Shown here: positions 52,501 through 60,541 of the stretch, piece by piece | How positions within the stretch are numbered: the first letter of the stretch is position 1 | How the letters are laid out: each line of letters begins with the position of its first letter | Assembly: GCF_015679265.1 (NCBI RefSeq) | Contig: NZ_CP064942.1 | Location: forward strand, 2,202,001 to 2,266,000 | DNA from: Pontivivens ytuae | GTDB taxonomy: Bacteria > Pseudomonadota > Alphaproteobacteria > Rhodobacterales > Rhodobacteraceae | Length of the DNA: 64,000 nt | Reading direction: 5' to 3' | The notes under the pieces: model-generated | Told to the model about the DNA's origin: nothing | Databases searched by the model: none | The model's input: the letters and a program-made list of their open reading frames with translations, nothing else | Made by a program: the position numbers and the translations under genes

Positions 52501-54803
52501 CCGCGCGCCTGCTGACCATAGGCCGCCGCGATGGGGGCGACCTGCGGCAGGTCGAGTTGCAGGGAGAGGTCGGCGTTGGACGTATCGGTCGTCGCCGTGC
52601 CGCTGAGCCGGACCGTGCCGAGTCCGGTCTCCAGCGTCAGGGGGGAGAGCGCCAGTGTCTGCCCGTCGAGCTGTGCGTCGGCGGTGAGAGTGACGCGGCC
52701 GAGCTCCTGCGGGCCGAGCTGGTCGGCCTGAACTCCCGTGGCGGTCGCCCGCGCCGTCAGATCGATCGTATCGCCGCCGACGAGGTTCGCGGCGAGCTCC
52801 AGCCGTTCCGCCGCAGCGAGATCGTTATAGCGCAGCTCCTGCGCCACGAGGTCGAGGGTGGTGGCGATGACGCCGTCGGTGAGCGAGCCCTCGCCCGACG
52901 CCTGCACCCGGCCCTCGGCATCAAGGCCGTAGGCCGCGGCGACCGGCCCGGCATCCGCGGTCTCAACCGCGTAGGAGAAGCGCAGGCCGCCGTTGGCGCG
53001 TTCCTGCACGACCTCGGCCAGGACATCGAGGAGGTCGCTGTCGAGGCGGATGTCGCGGGCCGTGATCTCCTCCGCCCCGATCACGATATCGGCGCCGATC
53101 CCGGCCTGACCGAGGATCTCCGGCCCCAGCCGGTCAAGGCGCAGGCCGGTCGCCTGCCCGGCGAGGGTCGCACCCACATCCTCACCCTGCTGGCCGAGTT
53201 CCACGGTCAGCGACAGCGCGTCGAGGTCCACCGGCGCGCTGCGAACATCCCGCACGGCGGCGCTGATCAGGCCGTCGGTCACGCCCTCCTGCCGCCGGAC
53301 GAAGCCGGAGGCCTGCACCGCGCCCTGAACCTCCTGCCCGTAGGCATTGCCGATCTGCGAGAGATCGCGGGCGTTCACGTCGAAGCGCAGGTCCGCATTC
53401 TCGAAATCGGTCTCGAGGAAGCCCTCGGCATCGAGGCTCAGGAGCGGGCTGTCGAGGCGGGCGGTGGCGAGGTCGATCCGGTCGCCCTCCTGCACCATCT
53501 GAATGGCGAGCTGGGCGGTGCCGAGGGTATCCTCCTCCACCTGGTCGATCCTGAGGCCGCGGCCGGTGCCCGCCGCATCGAGGGTCAGCCGCTCCCCGAT
53601 CCGGCGCAGATCTATGTCGAGGGCGAGCTGCGTGGCGTCGAAGGCGGCGGAACGGAAGGCGTTCAGCTCCGCATCGCCGGTCGCGGTCAGATCCTCCGGC
53701 GGGCCGGTGACACGGCCCTCGAAGCCGAAACTCTCGAAACTGATCCCGGCCACCAGCGCCGAAAGCTGGCCGGTTCCGGTGAGCGCCACGCTGAGGTCGC
53801 TCGCCTGTGTCGCGGTGTCGAAGGTGCCGTCGCCGGTAAGCTGCAGCGCGGGGCTGTCGAGCTCCAGCTCGTCGACGCGGATGATGCCGTCATTGCCCTG
53901 CTGGATGCGCACGGCGAGGTCTGCGCGCTCGCCCACAACGGCACGGATGGTCGGGTCGAGCTCCGGCCCCGGCTCCAGGCTGAAATCGGCGGTGACGCCG
54001 AGCGGCTCGGCGTAGGAGACGGTGGCGCGGCCCTCCGCCTCGAACACGTCGTCGGTCTCCGCATCAAAGGTCAGGCGCCAGTCGTCGCGCGGACCCTCGC
54101 CGGAGAGGGTGAGGGAGGATGCGCTGTCCTCCGGGAAACCGGCGAGCTGGGCGACGATCCCGCCCGCATCCTCCTGCGCATCGAGGTTGAGAGCGAGGGT
54201 GCGGGCCGCGAAGTCACGCAGGTAGCTGAGCGCGATCCGGCCGTCGACCTCGTCGGTGCGGGTGATGGTGAGCTCCACGCGCTGCGTGTCGCCCTCGTCC
54301 GCCGCGTCGCCCTGCCCGTCGAAGGTGATCTCCTGCCCCAGCACGGCAGGGCCGATGCGGATGTCGGTGAGCTCCATGTTCTCCACCCGCACCGGGATCG
54401 GCGCGCGCGGCCAGTCGAAGGGGGAGGGGGTGCCCTGCGTCGCCTCGACCTCCACCGTCGGGGCCTCTGCATTGGGCGAGGGCGCGCGGGTCATGTCGAG
54501 GCCGCGCACGATGATGTTGTTGAGCTCCAGCTCGCCGCGCAGGATGCGGGAGGAATTCCAGTCGACCACGAGCTGGTCGATAGTCATCCACACACCGACG
54601 CCGTCGGAGATCGCGACGCCGTTGAGGCGGGTCGCGCCCTCGGCATCCTCCACCAGCTCGGCCGTGATCTCGAAGGAGCCGGGGGAGGAGATCTGGCGCA
54701 GGGCGAACTGCACCAGCCGGTTGTCGATGTCGAAGATCGAGGTCTGCGCCATCGTGGCGGTGGCGGTGCAAAGCCAGAGGAGAAGGGCAAGGAGGATCCG
54801 CAT
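49596..54803 (-). CDS. tamB: translocation and assembly module protein TamB
   Basis: 1735 residues, the long form typical of Rhodobacterales. The signal/anchor is at residues 2-19 (ILLALLLWLCTATATMAQ). The body is a long series of beta-helical repeats with periodic Asp/Glu and Leu (for example VRGLDMTRA, GRATGLRIDRL and ATATGVQADQL). It ends with the TamB C-terminal domain (DUF490): LRGSFSLIGRDFDLTTGEI, then INFASVPALPEEEVLPQLLF and a final GITYSRDF. It works with TamA to insert outer-membrane proteins and lipids. It starts one base into the tamA stop. Confidence 0.93.
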   Translation of the reverse strand: MRILLALLLWLCTATATMAQTSIFDIDNRLVQFALRQISSPGSFEITAELVEDAEGATRLNGVAISDGVGVWMTIDQLVVDWNSSRILRGELELNNIIVRGLDMTRAPSPNAEAPTVEVEATQGTPSPFDWPRAPIPVRVENMELTDIRIGPAVLGQEITFDGQGDAADEGDTQRVELTITRTDEVDGRIALSYLRDFAARTLALNLDAQEDAGGIVAQLAGFPEDSASSLTLSGEGPRDDWRLTFDAETDDVFEAEGRATVSYAEPLGVTADFSLEPGPELDPTIRAVVGERADLAVRIQQGNDGIIRVDELELDSPALQLTGDGTFDTATQASDLSVALTGTGQLSALVAGISFESFGFEGRVTGPPEDLTATGDAELNAFRSAAFDATQLALDIDLRRIGERLTLDAAGTGRGLRIDQVEEDTLGTAQLAIQMVQEGDRIDLATARLDSPLLSLDAEGFLETDFENADLRFDVNARDLSQIGNAYGQEVQGAVQASGFVRRQEGVTDGLISAAVRDVRSAPVDLDALSLTVELGQQGEDVGATLAGQATGLRLDRLGPEILGQAGIGADIVIGAEEITARDIRLDSDLLDVLAEVVQERANGGLRFSYAVETADAGPVAAAYGLDAEGRVQASGEGSLTDGVIATTLDLVAQELRYNDLAAAERLELAANLVGGDTIDLTARATATGVQADQLGPQELGRVTLTADAQLDGQTLALSPLTLETGLGTVRLSGTATTDTSNADLSLQLDLPQVAPIAAAYGQQARGSADLDGTLIRTDGDTLITLDGTVADAAYGELVDLGRLTLDAEVAQDTEETRLDLDGRATGLRIDRLTPDLLGPTTLGATIRLADVIEVQRAEIDNRLLTGNASGTLSETSSIDYRLAVPTLAPIAELYDQAASGALVADGVVTLADAPQIQGRLSLEDFTFTGQRFGDVVLGHDVTLGDPITAEANLRAVAGPLAGTDLDLVARYGGETLNISRLSGSLAGQRIDGRADVNLAAPSVDGRLDITVTSLSRIEALAGTNLGLSGRANARLDLSAPGERQDVALTANFTGTASGAEIDGARLTANIRDALGAPRINAAFATEAIRRDTLEIGFVDIQANGPLDGLTLAADISGTLGERIVTLDTRALIAAQPGRTRIDIDQLAATLGTTAIALAGPMDVTIANGVTSVDNISILVPGGGNLSGNVDLRGGGLVGRLFAADVDLGGFAELTGAPFVAGDLNAELIFDTRAASASASLDGALTDFIASDVLEEGISVNAALAAEWDGRIVDADITVVGGFGEPFLLAADVPLTARTPGPIPTLVRDAPLEASIRWAGEVRPLWAFVPLRSQVLSGRSTIDLDVTGTIDEPQIGGVISLSDGRYENLRAGVILTEVTITSDITDLGNLEVLLQASDGGDGRIYGEIDLNNTTGPFIVDGLIEAEEAVIVRRDDVTAQITAQIDIDGPFNDLLISGEAEVDRAEIRLVNASPPEIITLGEVEIIGRRPPPERTPAARNIDLDIDVTANNGIFVRGRGLESEWQMNLNVFGTADRTRVRGTVERLRGSFSLIGRDFDLTTGEITFNGAHPIDPQLEIILTREDDELTGQILITGPASDPQINFASVPALPEEEVLPQLLFGQSQASLNAGQALQLASGVATLASGNAGPLDVARGALGVDVLQVDAGEGGEGSSLTVGRTVGDGVFVGAETALDGSGQNNIVVELEVIRNITLDAEVAAGEGSSSIGITYSRDF

Positions 54804-56611
54804 CAGAAGGCCTGCCCGATCGCGAGGTAGAACTGGAAGGCGTCCTCGTTGTCCTCCCGATCCAGCGGGAAGGCGATATCGGCGCGGACAGGCCCGATGG
54901 GGGAGAAGTAGCGAATGCCGGTGCCCACGCCGTAGCGCAGGCCGTCGCTGAGCTTGGGCAGCACCTCGTCGGTGACCTCGCCCGCCTCGATGAACGCGAC
55001 GCCACCGACATTGCCGCGGATCGGGAAGCGAACCTCCGCGCCGAGCTCGATGGCCGAGAGGCCGCCGCGCGCGTCGCCGTCATCGTCCTCCGGCCCCAGC
55101 GTATCGGTGCCGAAGGCGCGGACCGAGCCGCCGCCGCCCGCGAAGATCCGGCGGGTGACCGGCACATCGAACACGTCGTCCGACCCGATCGAGGCGACGC
55201 GGGCGCGGGTGGCGAGCACGAAGCGCTGATCCTCGGTCAGCGGAAAATAGGCCGAGGCGCGGCTGTCCACCCGCAGGAAGCTCGTCCCCTCGCCGTTCAC
55301 CGTGCCGTAGAAAGGGGCCGCCTCCAGCCGGGCGCGGAAGCCGGAGCGGGGGTCGAGCAGGTCCTCGGTGTTGTCGTAGTCGACGAAGGCAGGGATGCCG
55401 TAGATCTCAATGTCCTGATCCTCGTCGCTCTCGGTCACGTCCGAGAGCTCGTAGGCGAGGCCGAGGCCCGCGCGCCACTCGTCGTTGAGCTCGCGCTCGA
55501 GGCCGATATTGGCGGTGAAGGTCTCCCCCTCGAACGCCTCCTCGTCGCGGTCCTGGTACTCGGTCCCGAAGACGAGGTTCTGCCCGTCGCGGCCCACCTG
55601 CGGCACGCGGAAGTTCAGGGCCACGGCCCGCTCCTCGGCACCGAGGCGGACCTCGAAGCGCACGGTCTCGTTCCGGCCGAAGAGGTTGCGGTTCTCGATG
55701 GAGGCCTCGGTGGTCGGCCCGATCTCCGTATCGAAGCGCAGGCCGACGGAGAGGGTGCGCCGCTTGCGCTCCGTCACCTCGACCATGATGGGCAGGGCGT
55801 TGCCGTTCTCCGGCGCTTCCTCGGGCGGTTCGGCGATGACGGTGTCGAAGAGACGGGTGCGCACGAGGTCCTGCTGGAAATCGCGCAGGGTGGCGAGGTT
55901 GAAGGTCTCGTTCTCCTCCCACTCGATATAGGTGCGCAGGTACTCCTCATCGACGCGGCGCAGCCCCTCGAAGGTGACCTCGCCGAAAGTGTAGGGGCGG
56001 CCCGCGTCGATGATGGAGGTCACCTCGATCGTGTTGTCGCGCGGGTCGGCGACGGCCTCACGATCCTCGAACCGGGCATAGGCGTAGCCGGCGCGGCGCA
56101 GGGCGGCGATGGCGGCGTCCTCTGCCTCGATGATCGGAACGGCCTCGGACCGCGCACCAATGGGGCTGCCGAGTTCTTCAGGATCGAGGCGGGGCGGGGT
56201 GCCGCTGAGGTTGCGCAGCTCGAAGGTGTGATCGGTGAGGGTGAAGGGCTCGCCGGGCTCGACGATGACTTCGACGACCAGCGGCTCGCCATTGCCGCCG
56301 CTCACCTCGCGCCGGACCTCGGCGGTGTAGTAGCCCTCGGCCTGCAGGATGGTCTCGACCGTCGGCAGATCGTTGTCGGCGCGGCGGCGCAGGAAGGCGG
56401 GGGAGGCGGCGCCATCATCCTGCCTGCGATAAAGCTCCAGCGTGTCCTCGGCCAGCGCCTCGCTCTCCTCGTCGGGAAAGCCCGTGAGGCGCACCTCGTA
56501 CTCCACCCGCTCCGCCGCGTCGGGCACGGCAAAGCCCACGTCGTCCCGGTTGCAACCGGAGAGGAGGGCGAGGCCGGCACCGATGGACAACGTAAGGAAA
56601 AGGAGTTTCAC
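54803..56611 (-). CDS. tamA: translocation and assembly module protein TamA (Omp85 family)
   Basis: 602 residues. N-terminal POTRA domains (about residues 30-250) include TVETILQAEGYYTAEVRREV and YTFGEVTFEGLRRVDEEYLR. The Omp85 beta-barrel follows, with RRTLSVGLRFDTEIGPTTEA and the late FAGGGGSVRAFGTDTLGP (RGY-like region) and a terminal FYLAIGQAF. The signal sequence ends in LALLSGC with C20, a lipoprotein box, which is unusual for a barrel protein. One-base stop/start overlap with tamB. Confidence 0.92.
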   Translation of the reverse strand: MKLLFLTLSIGAGLALLSGCNRDDVGFAVPDAAERVEYEVRLTGFPDEESEALAEDTLELYRRQDDGAASPAFLRRRADNDLPTVETILQAEGYYTAEVRREVSGGNGEPLVVEVIVEPGEPFTLTDHTFELRNLSGTPPRLDPEELGSPIGARSEAVPIIEAEDAAIAALRRAGYAYARFEDREAVADPRDNTIEVTSIIDAGRPYTFGEVTFEGLRRVDEEYLRTYIEWEENETFNLATLRDFQQDLVRTRLFDTVIAEPPEEAPENGNALPIMVEVTERKRRTLSVGLRFDTEIGPTTEASIENRNLFGRNETVRFEVRLGAEERAVALNFRVPQVGRDGQNLVFGTEYQDRDEEAFEGETFTANIGLERELNDEWRAGLGLAYELSDVTESDEDQDIEIYGIPAFVDYDNTEDLLDPRSGFRARLEAAPFYGTVNGEGTSFLRVDSRASAYFPLTEDQRFVLATRARVASIGSDDVFDVPVTRRIFAGGGGSVRAFGTDTLGPEDDDGDARGGLSAIELGAEVRFPIRGNVGGVAFIEAGEVTDEVLPKLSDGLRYGVGTGIRYFSPIGPVRADIAFPLDREDNEDAFQFYLAIGQAF

Positions 56612-56770
56612 ATCAGGCCTTTTTGCTCCTGCCGCCCGCCGGCCGCAGCGTGTTCGCTTCGCACCCTAGCGTGAAGGAACAGCGCGGAACCATACCCGCC
56701 GCATCAACTCTTCCGCGCCCCGCATGGAAGCGTGAAGTGCGATCGGCGAAAATGCGCCGATCGGACCGCG

Positions 56771-57634
56771 TCAGGCGCTCGGCGCCGGGAGCATGCGGAA
56801 GAAGAGCGCCTGATCGATCAGCACCCGCAGCTTCCGCTCGTCGAAGGGCTTGGTAATGACGAAGGCCGGCTCGCGCCGCTCGCCGGTCAGAAGGCGCTGC
56901 GGATAAGCGGTGATGAAGATGACGGGAATGTCGTCCTGCGCGGCGCCGAGAATGTCGTCCACCGCGTCGATCCCCGAGGAGCCGTCGGCCAGCCGCACGT
57001 CGGCGAGAATCAGGTCGGGGCGCAGATCCTTCACCGCTTCCACGGCCTCGTTCCGGGTGCGCGCGATCGAGATCACGTCGTGGCCCAGCCCCTCGACGAT
57101 ATTGGACAGGTCCAGCGCGATCAGCGGCTCGTCCTCGATGATCAGCACGCGGGAGCGCTGCTCGCTCTCGAGTTCGGTCATGCCGATATCGACGAGTTCC
57201 TCAGCCTCGACGGTGGAGATCTTCATGATGCGGGCGATGTCGCCGAAGCTGAAATCCTCCAGGAGGCGCAGCAGAACCGCCTCGCGCGCCTGGGGGGTGA
57301 GGGCGGACAGGCGCTCCTGCATCACGGCCTCGCGCGCCTGCGGAGTGAGAGCGGACAGACGCTCCTGCATCACGGCCTCGCGCGCGGAGCCCTCCTCTCC
57401 GATACCGTCGATCGAGCGGCCGGAGGAGCGCCAGATGCTGCCGAAGATCTCGAACAGGGTCCGCTTGGGATCGGGCGTGGCACCGAATTCATCGGGATCC
57501 GCGAGAATGGCCTCCAGGGTTGCCGCGGCATAGGCATCGCCGGCCGCCTGTGATCCGCACAGCGCGCGAGCGAACCGCCGAAGTTCGGGGAGGACATCTC
57601 CCAACCGGTCGGCGGCGGAGGAGTTTTCTTGCAT
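56771..57634 (-). CDS. phyR: general stress response regulator PhyR
   Basis: 287 residues. The N-terminal sigma-like domain mimics EcfG; the C-terminal receiver starts at SRVLIIEDEPLIALDL with phospho-acceptor D212 (LILADVRLADG), then FITAYP and TKPF. Phosphorylated PhyR sequesters NepR and frees EcfG. A 16-residue segment, REAVMQERLSALTPQA, is present twice in tandem (residues 85-100 and 101-116), making the protein longer than usual for the family. Divergent from nepR-ecfG. No histidine kinase gene is in the window. Confidence 0.95.
   Translation of the reverse strand: MQENSSAADRLGDVLPELRRFARALCGSQAAGDAYAAATLEAILADPDEFGATPDPKRTLFEIFGSIWRSSGRSIDGIGEEGSAREAVMQERLSALTPQAREAVMQERLSALTPQAREAVLLRLLEDFSFGDIARIMKISTVEAEELVDIGMTELESEQRSRVLIIEDEPLIALDLSNIVEGLGHDVISIARTRNEAVEAVKDLRPDLILADVRLADGSSGIDAVDDILGAAQDDIPVIFITAYPQRLLTGERREPAFVITKPFDERKLRVLIDQALFFRMLPAPSA
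57279..57374. repeat. 48-bp tandem duplication inside phyR
   Basis: Two adjacent 48-bp units (57279-57326 and 57327-57374), identical apart from about four silent changes, plus a partial third start at 57375-57386. They encode the same 16 residues in the sigma-like domain. Confidence 0.9.
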
Positions 57635-57658
57635 TCGTTCAGGTCCCGTTCATTGTTT

Positions 57659-57682
57659 CCGGTTTTCTTTGAAACAAACCGG
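57659..57682. promoter_or_regulatory. inverted repeat between phyR and nepR
   Basis: CCGGTTT (57659-57665) and AAACCGG (57676-57682), separated by 10 bases, in the divergent promoter region of the stress locus. No clean EcfG promoter (GGAAC-N16/17-CGTT) was found for either gene. Confidence 0.4.
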
Positions 57683-57773
57683 TCTAGGTCATTGGCATCT
57701 GAGTTAGAGCAGGGCCGGACCGGGTCAATCGGACCGGCTGGCCGTGCACGTGGGACCACATCATGGATAAGCG

Positions 57774-57935
57774 ATGAGCGAAGACGAAAAGGAAAAGGTG
57801 ACATCGACATCCGAAAAGCGGATCGAGAGCCACCTCAAGCAGGTCTACGAGCAGAGCATGCAGGAGCCGATGTCGGACAAGCTTGCCGAGCTCGTGGCGC
57901 AACTTCGCAAAGAGGGTGCCAAGGCCGATGGCTGA
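57774..57935 (+). CDS. nepR: anti-sigma factor NepR
   Basis: 53 residues from the ATG at 57774. Disordered acidic/lysine-rich start (SEDEKEKVTSTSEK) then the two NepR helices: RIESHLKQVYEQSMQEPMSD and KLAELVAQLRKEG. Some usual residues differ (EPMSDKL where EPIPDRF is common). It holds EcfG inactive until phospho-PhyR binds it. It overlaps ecfG by 8 bases, so synthesis of sigma and anti-sigma is coupled. Too short to be found by routine length cutoffs. Confidence 0.9.
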   Translation: MSEDEKEKVTSTSEKRIESHLKQVYEQSMQEPMSDKLAELVAQLRKEGAKADG

Positions 57936-58473
57936 TCCCACATTCGAGGAACTGGTGGTCGGGCTGGTCCCGGACCTTCGCGCATTCGGCCGGTCGCTGA
58001 CGCGGGACCACGCCCGCGCCGATGACCTCGTCCAGGACACGATCGTGAAGGCCCTGTCGAACCGCGACAAGTTCCAGGAGGGCTCGAACATGCGGGCCTG
58101 GCTCTTCACCATCCTGCGCAACACGTTCTACTCCTCCAAGCGCAAGCAGAAGTGGGAGGTCGAGGACGTCGACGGTGCTTATACCGAGGGCCTGCGGCAG
58201 AAACCGCAGCAGGACGGCATCATGGATCTCAGCGATTTCCGCCGCGCGTTCGACACGCTGCCGCCCGATCAGCGCGAGGCGCTTATGCTGGTGGGTGCCG
58301 CCGGCATGTCCTACGAGGAAGCCTCCGTCATCTGCGAATGCGCCATCGGCACGGTGAAAAGCCGGGTGAACCGCGCCCGCTCCCGCCTGACCGAGATCCT
58401 GGGTCTGAAAGAGGACGAAGTCGGCGCAACAGACAGCCGCACCCTTGCCGCGATGGTCGAGAACTCCAACTGA
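57928..58473 (+). CDS. ecfG: ECF sigma factor EcfG (ECF15)
   Basis: 181 residues from the ATG at 57928 within the end of nepR. Sigma region 2: LVPDLRAFGRSLTRDHARAD then DLVQDTIVKAL and MRAWLFTILRNTFYS. Region 4: LPPDQREALMLVGAAGMSYE then EASVICECAIGTVKSRVNRA. It directs transcription from GGAAC-type promoters under general stress. An entericidin-like lipoprotein gene follows directly. Confidence 0.95.
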   Translation: MADPTFEELVVGLVPDLRAFGRSLTRDHARADDLVQDTIVKALSNRDKFQEGSNMRAWLFTILRNTFYSSKRKQKWEVEDVDGAYTEGLRQKPQQDGIMDLSDFRRAFDTLPPDQREALMLVGAAGMSYEEASVICECAIGTVKSRVNRARSRLTEILGLKEDEVGATDSRTLAAMVENSN

Positions 58474-58505
58474 CGTCACGGGAAAACCAAAAAAGGAGTT
58501 CTGTC

Positions 58506-58649
58506 ATGTCCCGTTCGATCCGTGCCGTCACGGCCCTGACCCTCGTCGGTCTGTTCCTCGCGGCCTGCAACACCGTGGCCGGTGTCGGCCGTGATATCGA
58601 AGCCGGTGGCGAAGCCATCACCGGGACGGCCGAAGACGCCGCCCAGTAA
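58506..58649 (+). CDS. entericidin A/B family small lipoprotein
   Basis: 47 residues; signal with lipobox VGLFLAAC (lipidated Cys about residue 21), then NTVAGVGRDIEAGGEAITGT, the standard entericidin EcnA/B ending. AAAAGGAG precedes the ATG. Common members of alphaproteobacterial stress regulons; here 32 bases after ecfG and 5 bases before the amidoligase gene. Confidence 0.88.
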   Translation: MSRSIRAVTALTLVGLFLAACNTVAGVGRDIEAGGEAITGTAEDAAQ

Positions 58650-58654
58650 GACAC

Positions 58655-59632
58655 GTGCCCTACGCTTCGCTGCCGGTCGCCCGCACCGCGGACGGATCCA
58701 TCCGGGGCGTAGGGCTCGAATTCGAATTCATCGGTCCCGATGTCGGCCGCACCGTCTCCGCCCTTCGTGAGGCATTGGGCGGCGAGGCGGAGGGCGGTCC
58801 CCACAGCCAGTATCTCCGCGACAGCTCGATCGGCGACATCAAGGTCCTGCTCGACATGGGCTTCGTCCAGCGCGAGGGGCCGGATCCCGACCTGCAACGG
58901 GTGGTTGGTGAGATCGGGGGCGTGCTCGTCCCGGTCGAGATCGTGCTGCCGCCCCTGCCCCATGACGAGCTCGACCAGATCGATCCGGCGCTCGAGGCTC
59001 TGCGCGCAGCCGGAGCGCAGGGGACCAGCGGCGCAGCACTCTACGCCTTCGGGATGCACATCAACACCGAGGTCGTCTCGCTCGAGATCGCCGACATCTA
59101 CCCGGTGCTCCGCGCCTTCGCGCTGATCGAGGACGGGATCCGCGACAGCCACCCCATCGACCTCGGCCGTTGGATGCTGCCCTTCGTCGATCCCTATCCG
59201 CGCGGTTTCATCGACGCGATGGCGCGGGGGGAGGGGCGGAACAACCCGGACGATCTCATCGACGTCTACACACAGCATAACGCGACGCGGAACCGGGGCC
59301 TCGACATGCTGCCGATCCTGCGCGCGATCGATGCAGAGCGCGTGCAGGCGCGCCTCCCGGCCGGGGAGAAGGGGGGCACGCGGCCGACCTTCCACTACCG
59401 CCTGCCCGACTGCCGCATCGACGAGCCCGGCTGGTCCCCGGCGGTGGAGTGGAACGTCTGGACCACCGTGGAGCGCATCGCGTCCGACGCCGCGCTGATC
59501 GACGCACTCGCCCAGGGATGGCTGGCCCATCGCGCGCGCTGGACCACATTGCGCACCGACTGGCCGCCGCGCATCGACGCGATCCTGCGCGAGGGCGGCT
59601 ACGCGGAGCTGAAGGAGATGATGGCGGCATGA
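58655..59632 (+). CDS. amidoligase-family enzyme (Amidoligase_2, PF12224-like)
   Basis: 325 residues from a GTG at 58655. It has the family N-terminal motif GVGLEFEFIG (residues about 18-27), whose Glu residues bind metal in the glutamine-synthetase-like fold. A central LVPVEIVLPPLPHDELD and the block ALYAFGMHINTEV follow. Members are predicted to form amide or peptide-like bonds with ATP. It overlaps by 4 bases with a class I glutamine amidotransferase gene, the predicted partner in this family. Substrates are unknown. Confidence 0.8.
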   Translation: MPYASLPVARTADGSIRGVGLEFEFIGPDVGRTVSALREALGGEAEGGPHSQYLRDSSIGDIKVLLDMGFVQREGPDPDLQRVVGEIGGVLVPVEIVLPPLPHDELDQIDPALEALRAAGAQGTSGAALYAFGMHINTEVVSLEIADIYPVLRAFALIEDGIRDSHPIDLGRWMLPFVDPYPRGFIDAMARGEGRNNPDDLIDVYTQHNATRNRGLDMLPILRAIDAERVQARLPAGEKGGTRPTFHYRLPDCRIDEPGWSPAVEWNVWTTVERIASDAALIDALAQGWLAHRARWTTLRTDWPPRIDAILREGGYAELKEMMAA

Positions 59633-60366
59633 CGCGACCGGTGATCGGCGTGACGACCTCGGCACGGTCGGGCTGGCGCATCTTTCCGCTGATCGCGCTC
59701 AACGTGCGGCTCGCGGGCGGGCGGCCCATCTGGTGGCGCGTCGGCGCGCCTGCGGACATCCACGAGGTCGACGGGCTGATCGTGGGCGGCGGCGACGACA
59801 TCTCCGCCGATCTCTACGGCGGCAAGCTGATGGCCGAGGCCCGGATCGACCCGGAGCGCGACGCGCTGGAGTATCGCCTGCTGGTGGAGGCGGACGCGAC
59901 GGGGCGGCCCGCACTTGGCATCTGCCGCGGCTCGCAGATGATGAACATCGCGCTCGGCGGCACGCTGCACCAGGACATCTACGAAACCTACAAGGATGCG
60001 AAGCGGATCTGGACGGTGCTGCCGAAGAAGCGGGTCGAGGTGCAGGACGGCACCCGTTTGTCGGAGATCGCGGGGGCCGATCCGATGAAGGTGAACGCGC
60101 TGCACACCCAGTCCGTCGACCGGCTCGGCCGGGGCCTGCGCGTGGCGGCCTGCGAGGCGTCGGGCATCGTGCAGGCGGTGGAGCGGGCGGAGGGCAGCTT
60201 CTTCCTCGGCTGCCAGTGGCATCCGGAGCATCTCTGGTACGCGCGGCGGCAGCGGGCAATCTTCCGCGCCCTGGTGGAGGCCGCGCGGGCGTTCCGCGAC
60301 AGCCGCTCCCAGTTCGAGGCCGTGGACGAGCTGGCCGCGACCACGCCGGCAGGGCAGCCGATCTGA
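59629..60366 (+). CDS. class I glutamine amidotransferase / gamma-glutamyl hydrolase family protein
   Basis: 245 residues. The catalytic triad is visible: C99 in ALGICRGSQMMN, H198 and E200 in CQWHPEHLWY. The start VIGVTTSARSGWRIFPLIAL is typical of PuuD-like gamma-glutamyl-gamma-aminobutyrate hydrolases. It could supply ammonia or remodel gamma-glutamyl products of the coupled amidoligase. Confidence 0.88.
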   Translation: MTRPVIGVTTSARSGWRIFPLIALNVRLAGGRPIWWRVGAPADIHEVDGLIVGGGDDISADLYGGKLMAEARIDPERDALEYRLLVEADATGRPALGICRGSQMMNIALGGTLHQDIYETYKDAKRIWTVLPKKRVEVQDGTRLSEIAGADPMKVNALHTQSVDRLGRGLRVAACEASGIVQAVERAEGSFFLGCQWHPEHLWYARRQRAIFRALVEAARAFRDSRSQFEAVDELAATTPAGQPI

Positions 60367-60367
60367 G

Positions 60368-60415
60368 CGTTGCGCCTCCGGCCGGTGGTGCTTGCGTATT
60401 TGGACAAAGAAGAAG
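60368..60415. repeat. intergenic repeat, forward copy
   Basis: GCGCCTCCGGCC-like start then CTTGCGTATTTGGACAAAGA and AGAAG (60391-60415), right after the amidotransferase gene. Confidence 0.65.
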
Positions 60416-60427
60416 CGGGACATGTCC

Positions 60428-60485
60428 CCTCCCCCGATCCGGGGGAGGGCTAGGGAAGGGGAGCCCGCGCCGCAGGCGCGGCCCG
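60428..60485. repeat. C-rich/G-rich hairpins before the TRAP gene end
   Basis: CCTCCCCC / GGGGGAGG (60428-60448, loop GATCC), then CCGCGCC / GGCGCGG (60465-60481, loop GCA). They sit between convergent genes and may terminate both. Confidence 0.6.
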
Positions 60486-60541
60486 GCCCAACGGGATGAG
60501 GTCTGCCGCACCGCGGCGGGCCGAAGATGGGCGGTAGCGCC

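Noticed and set aside
51981..54830. Very long plus-strand open frame (949 codons) opposite tamB
   Set aside because: Shadow frame; tamB has the expected length, domains and signal peptide.
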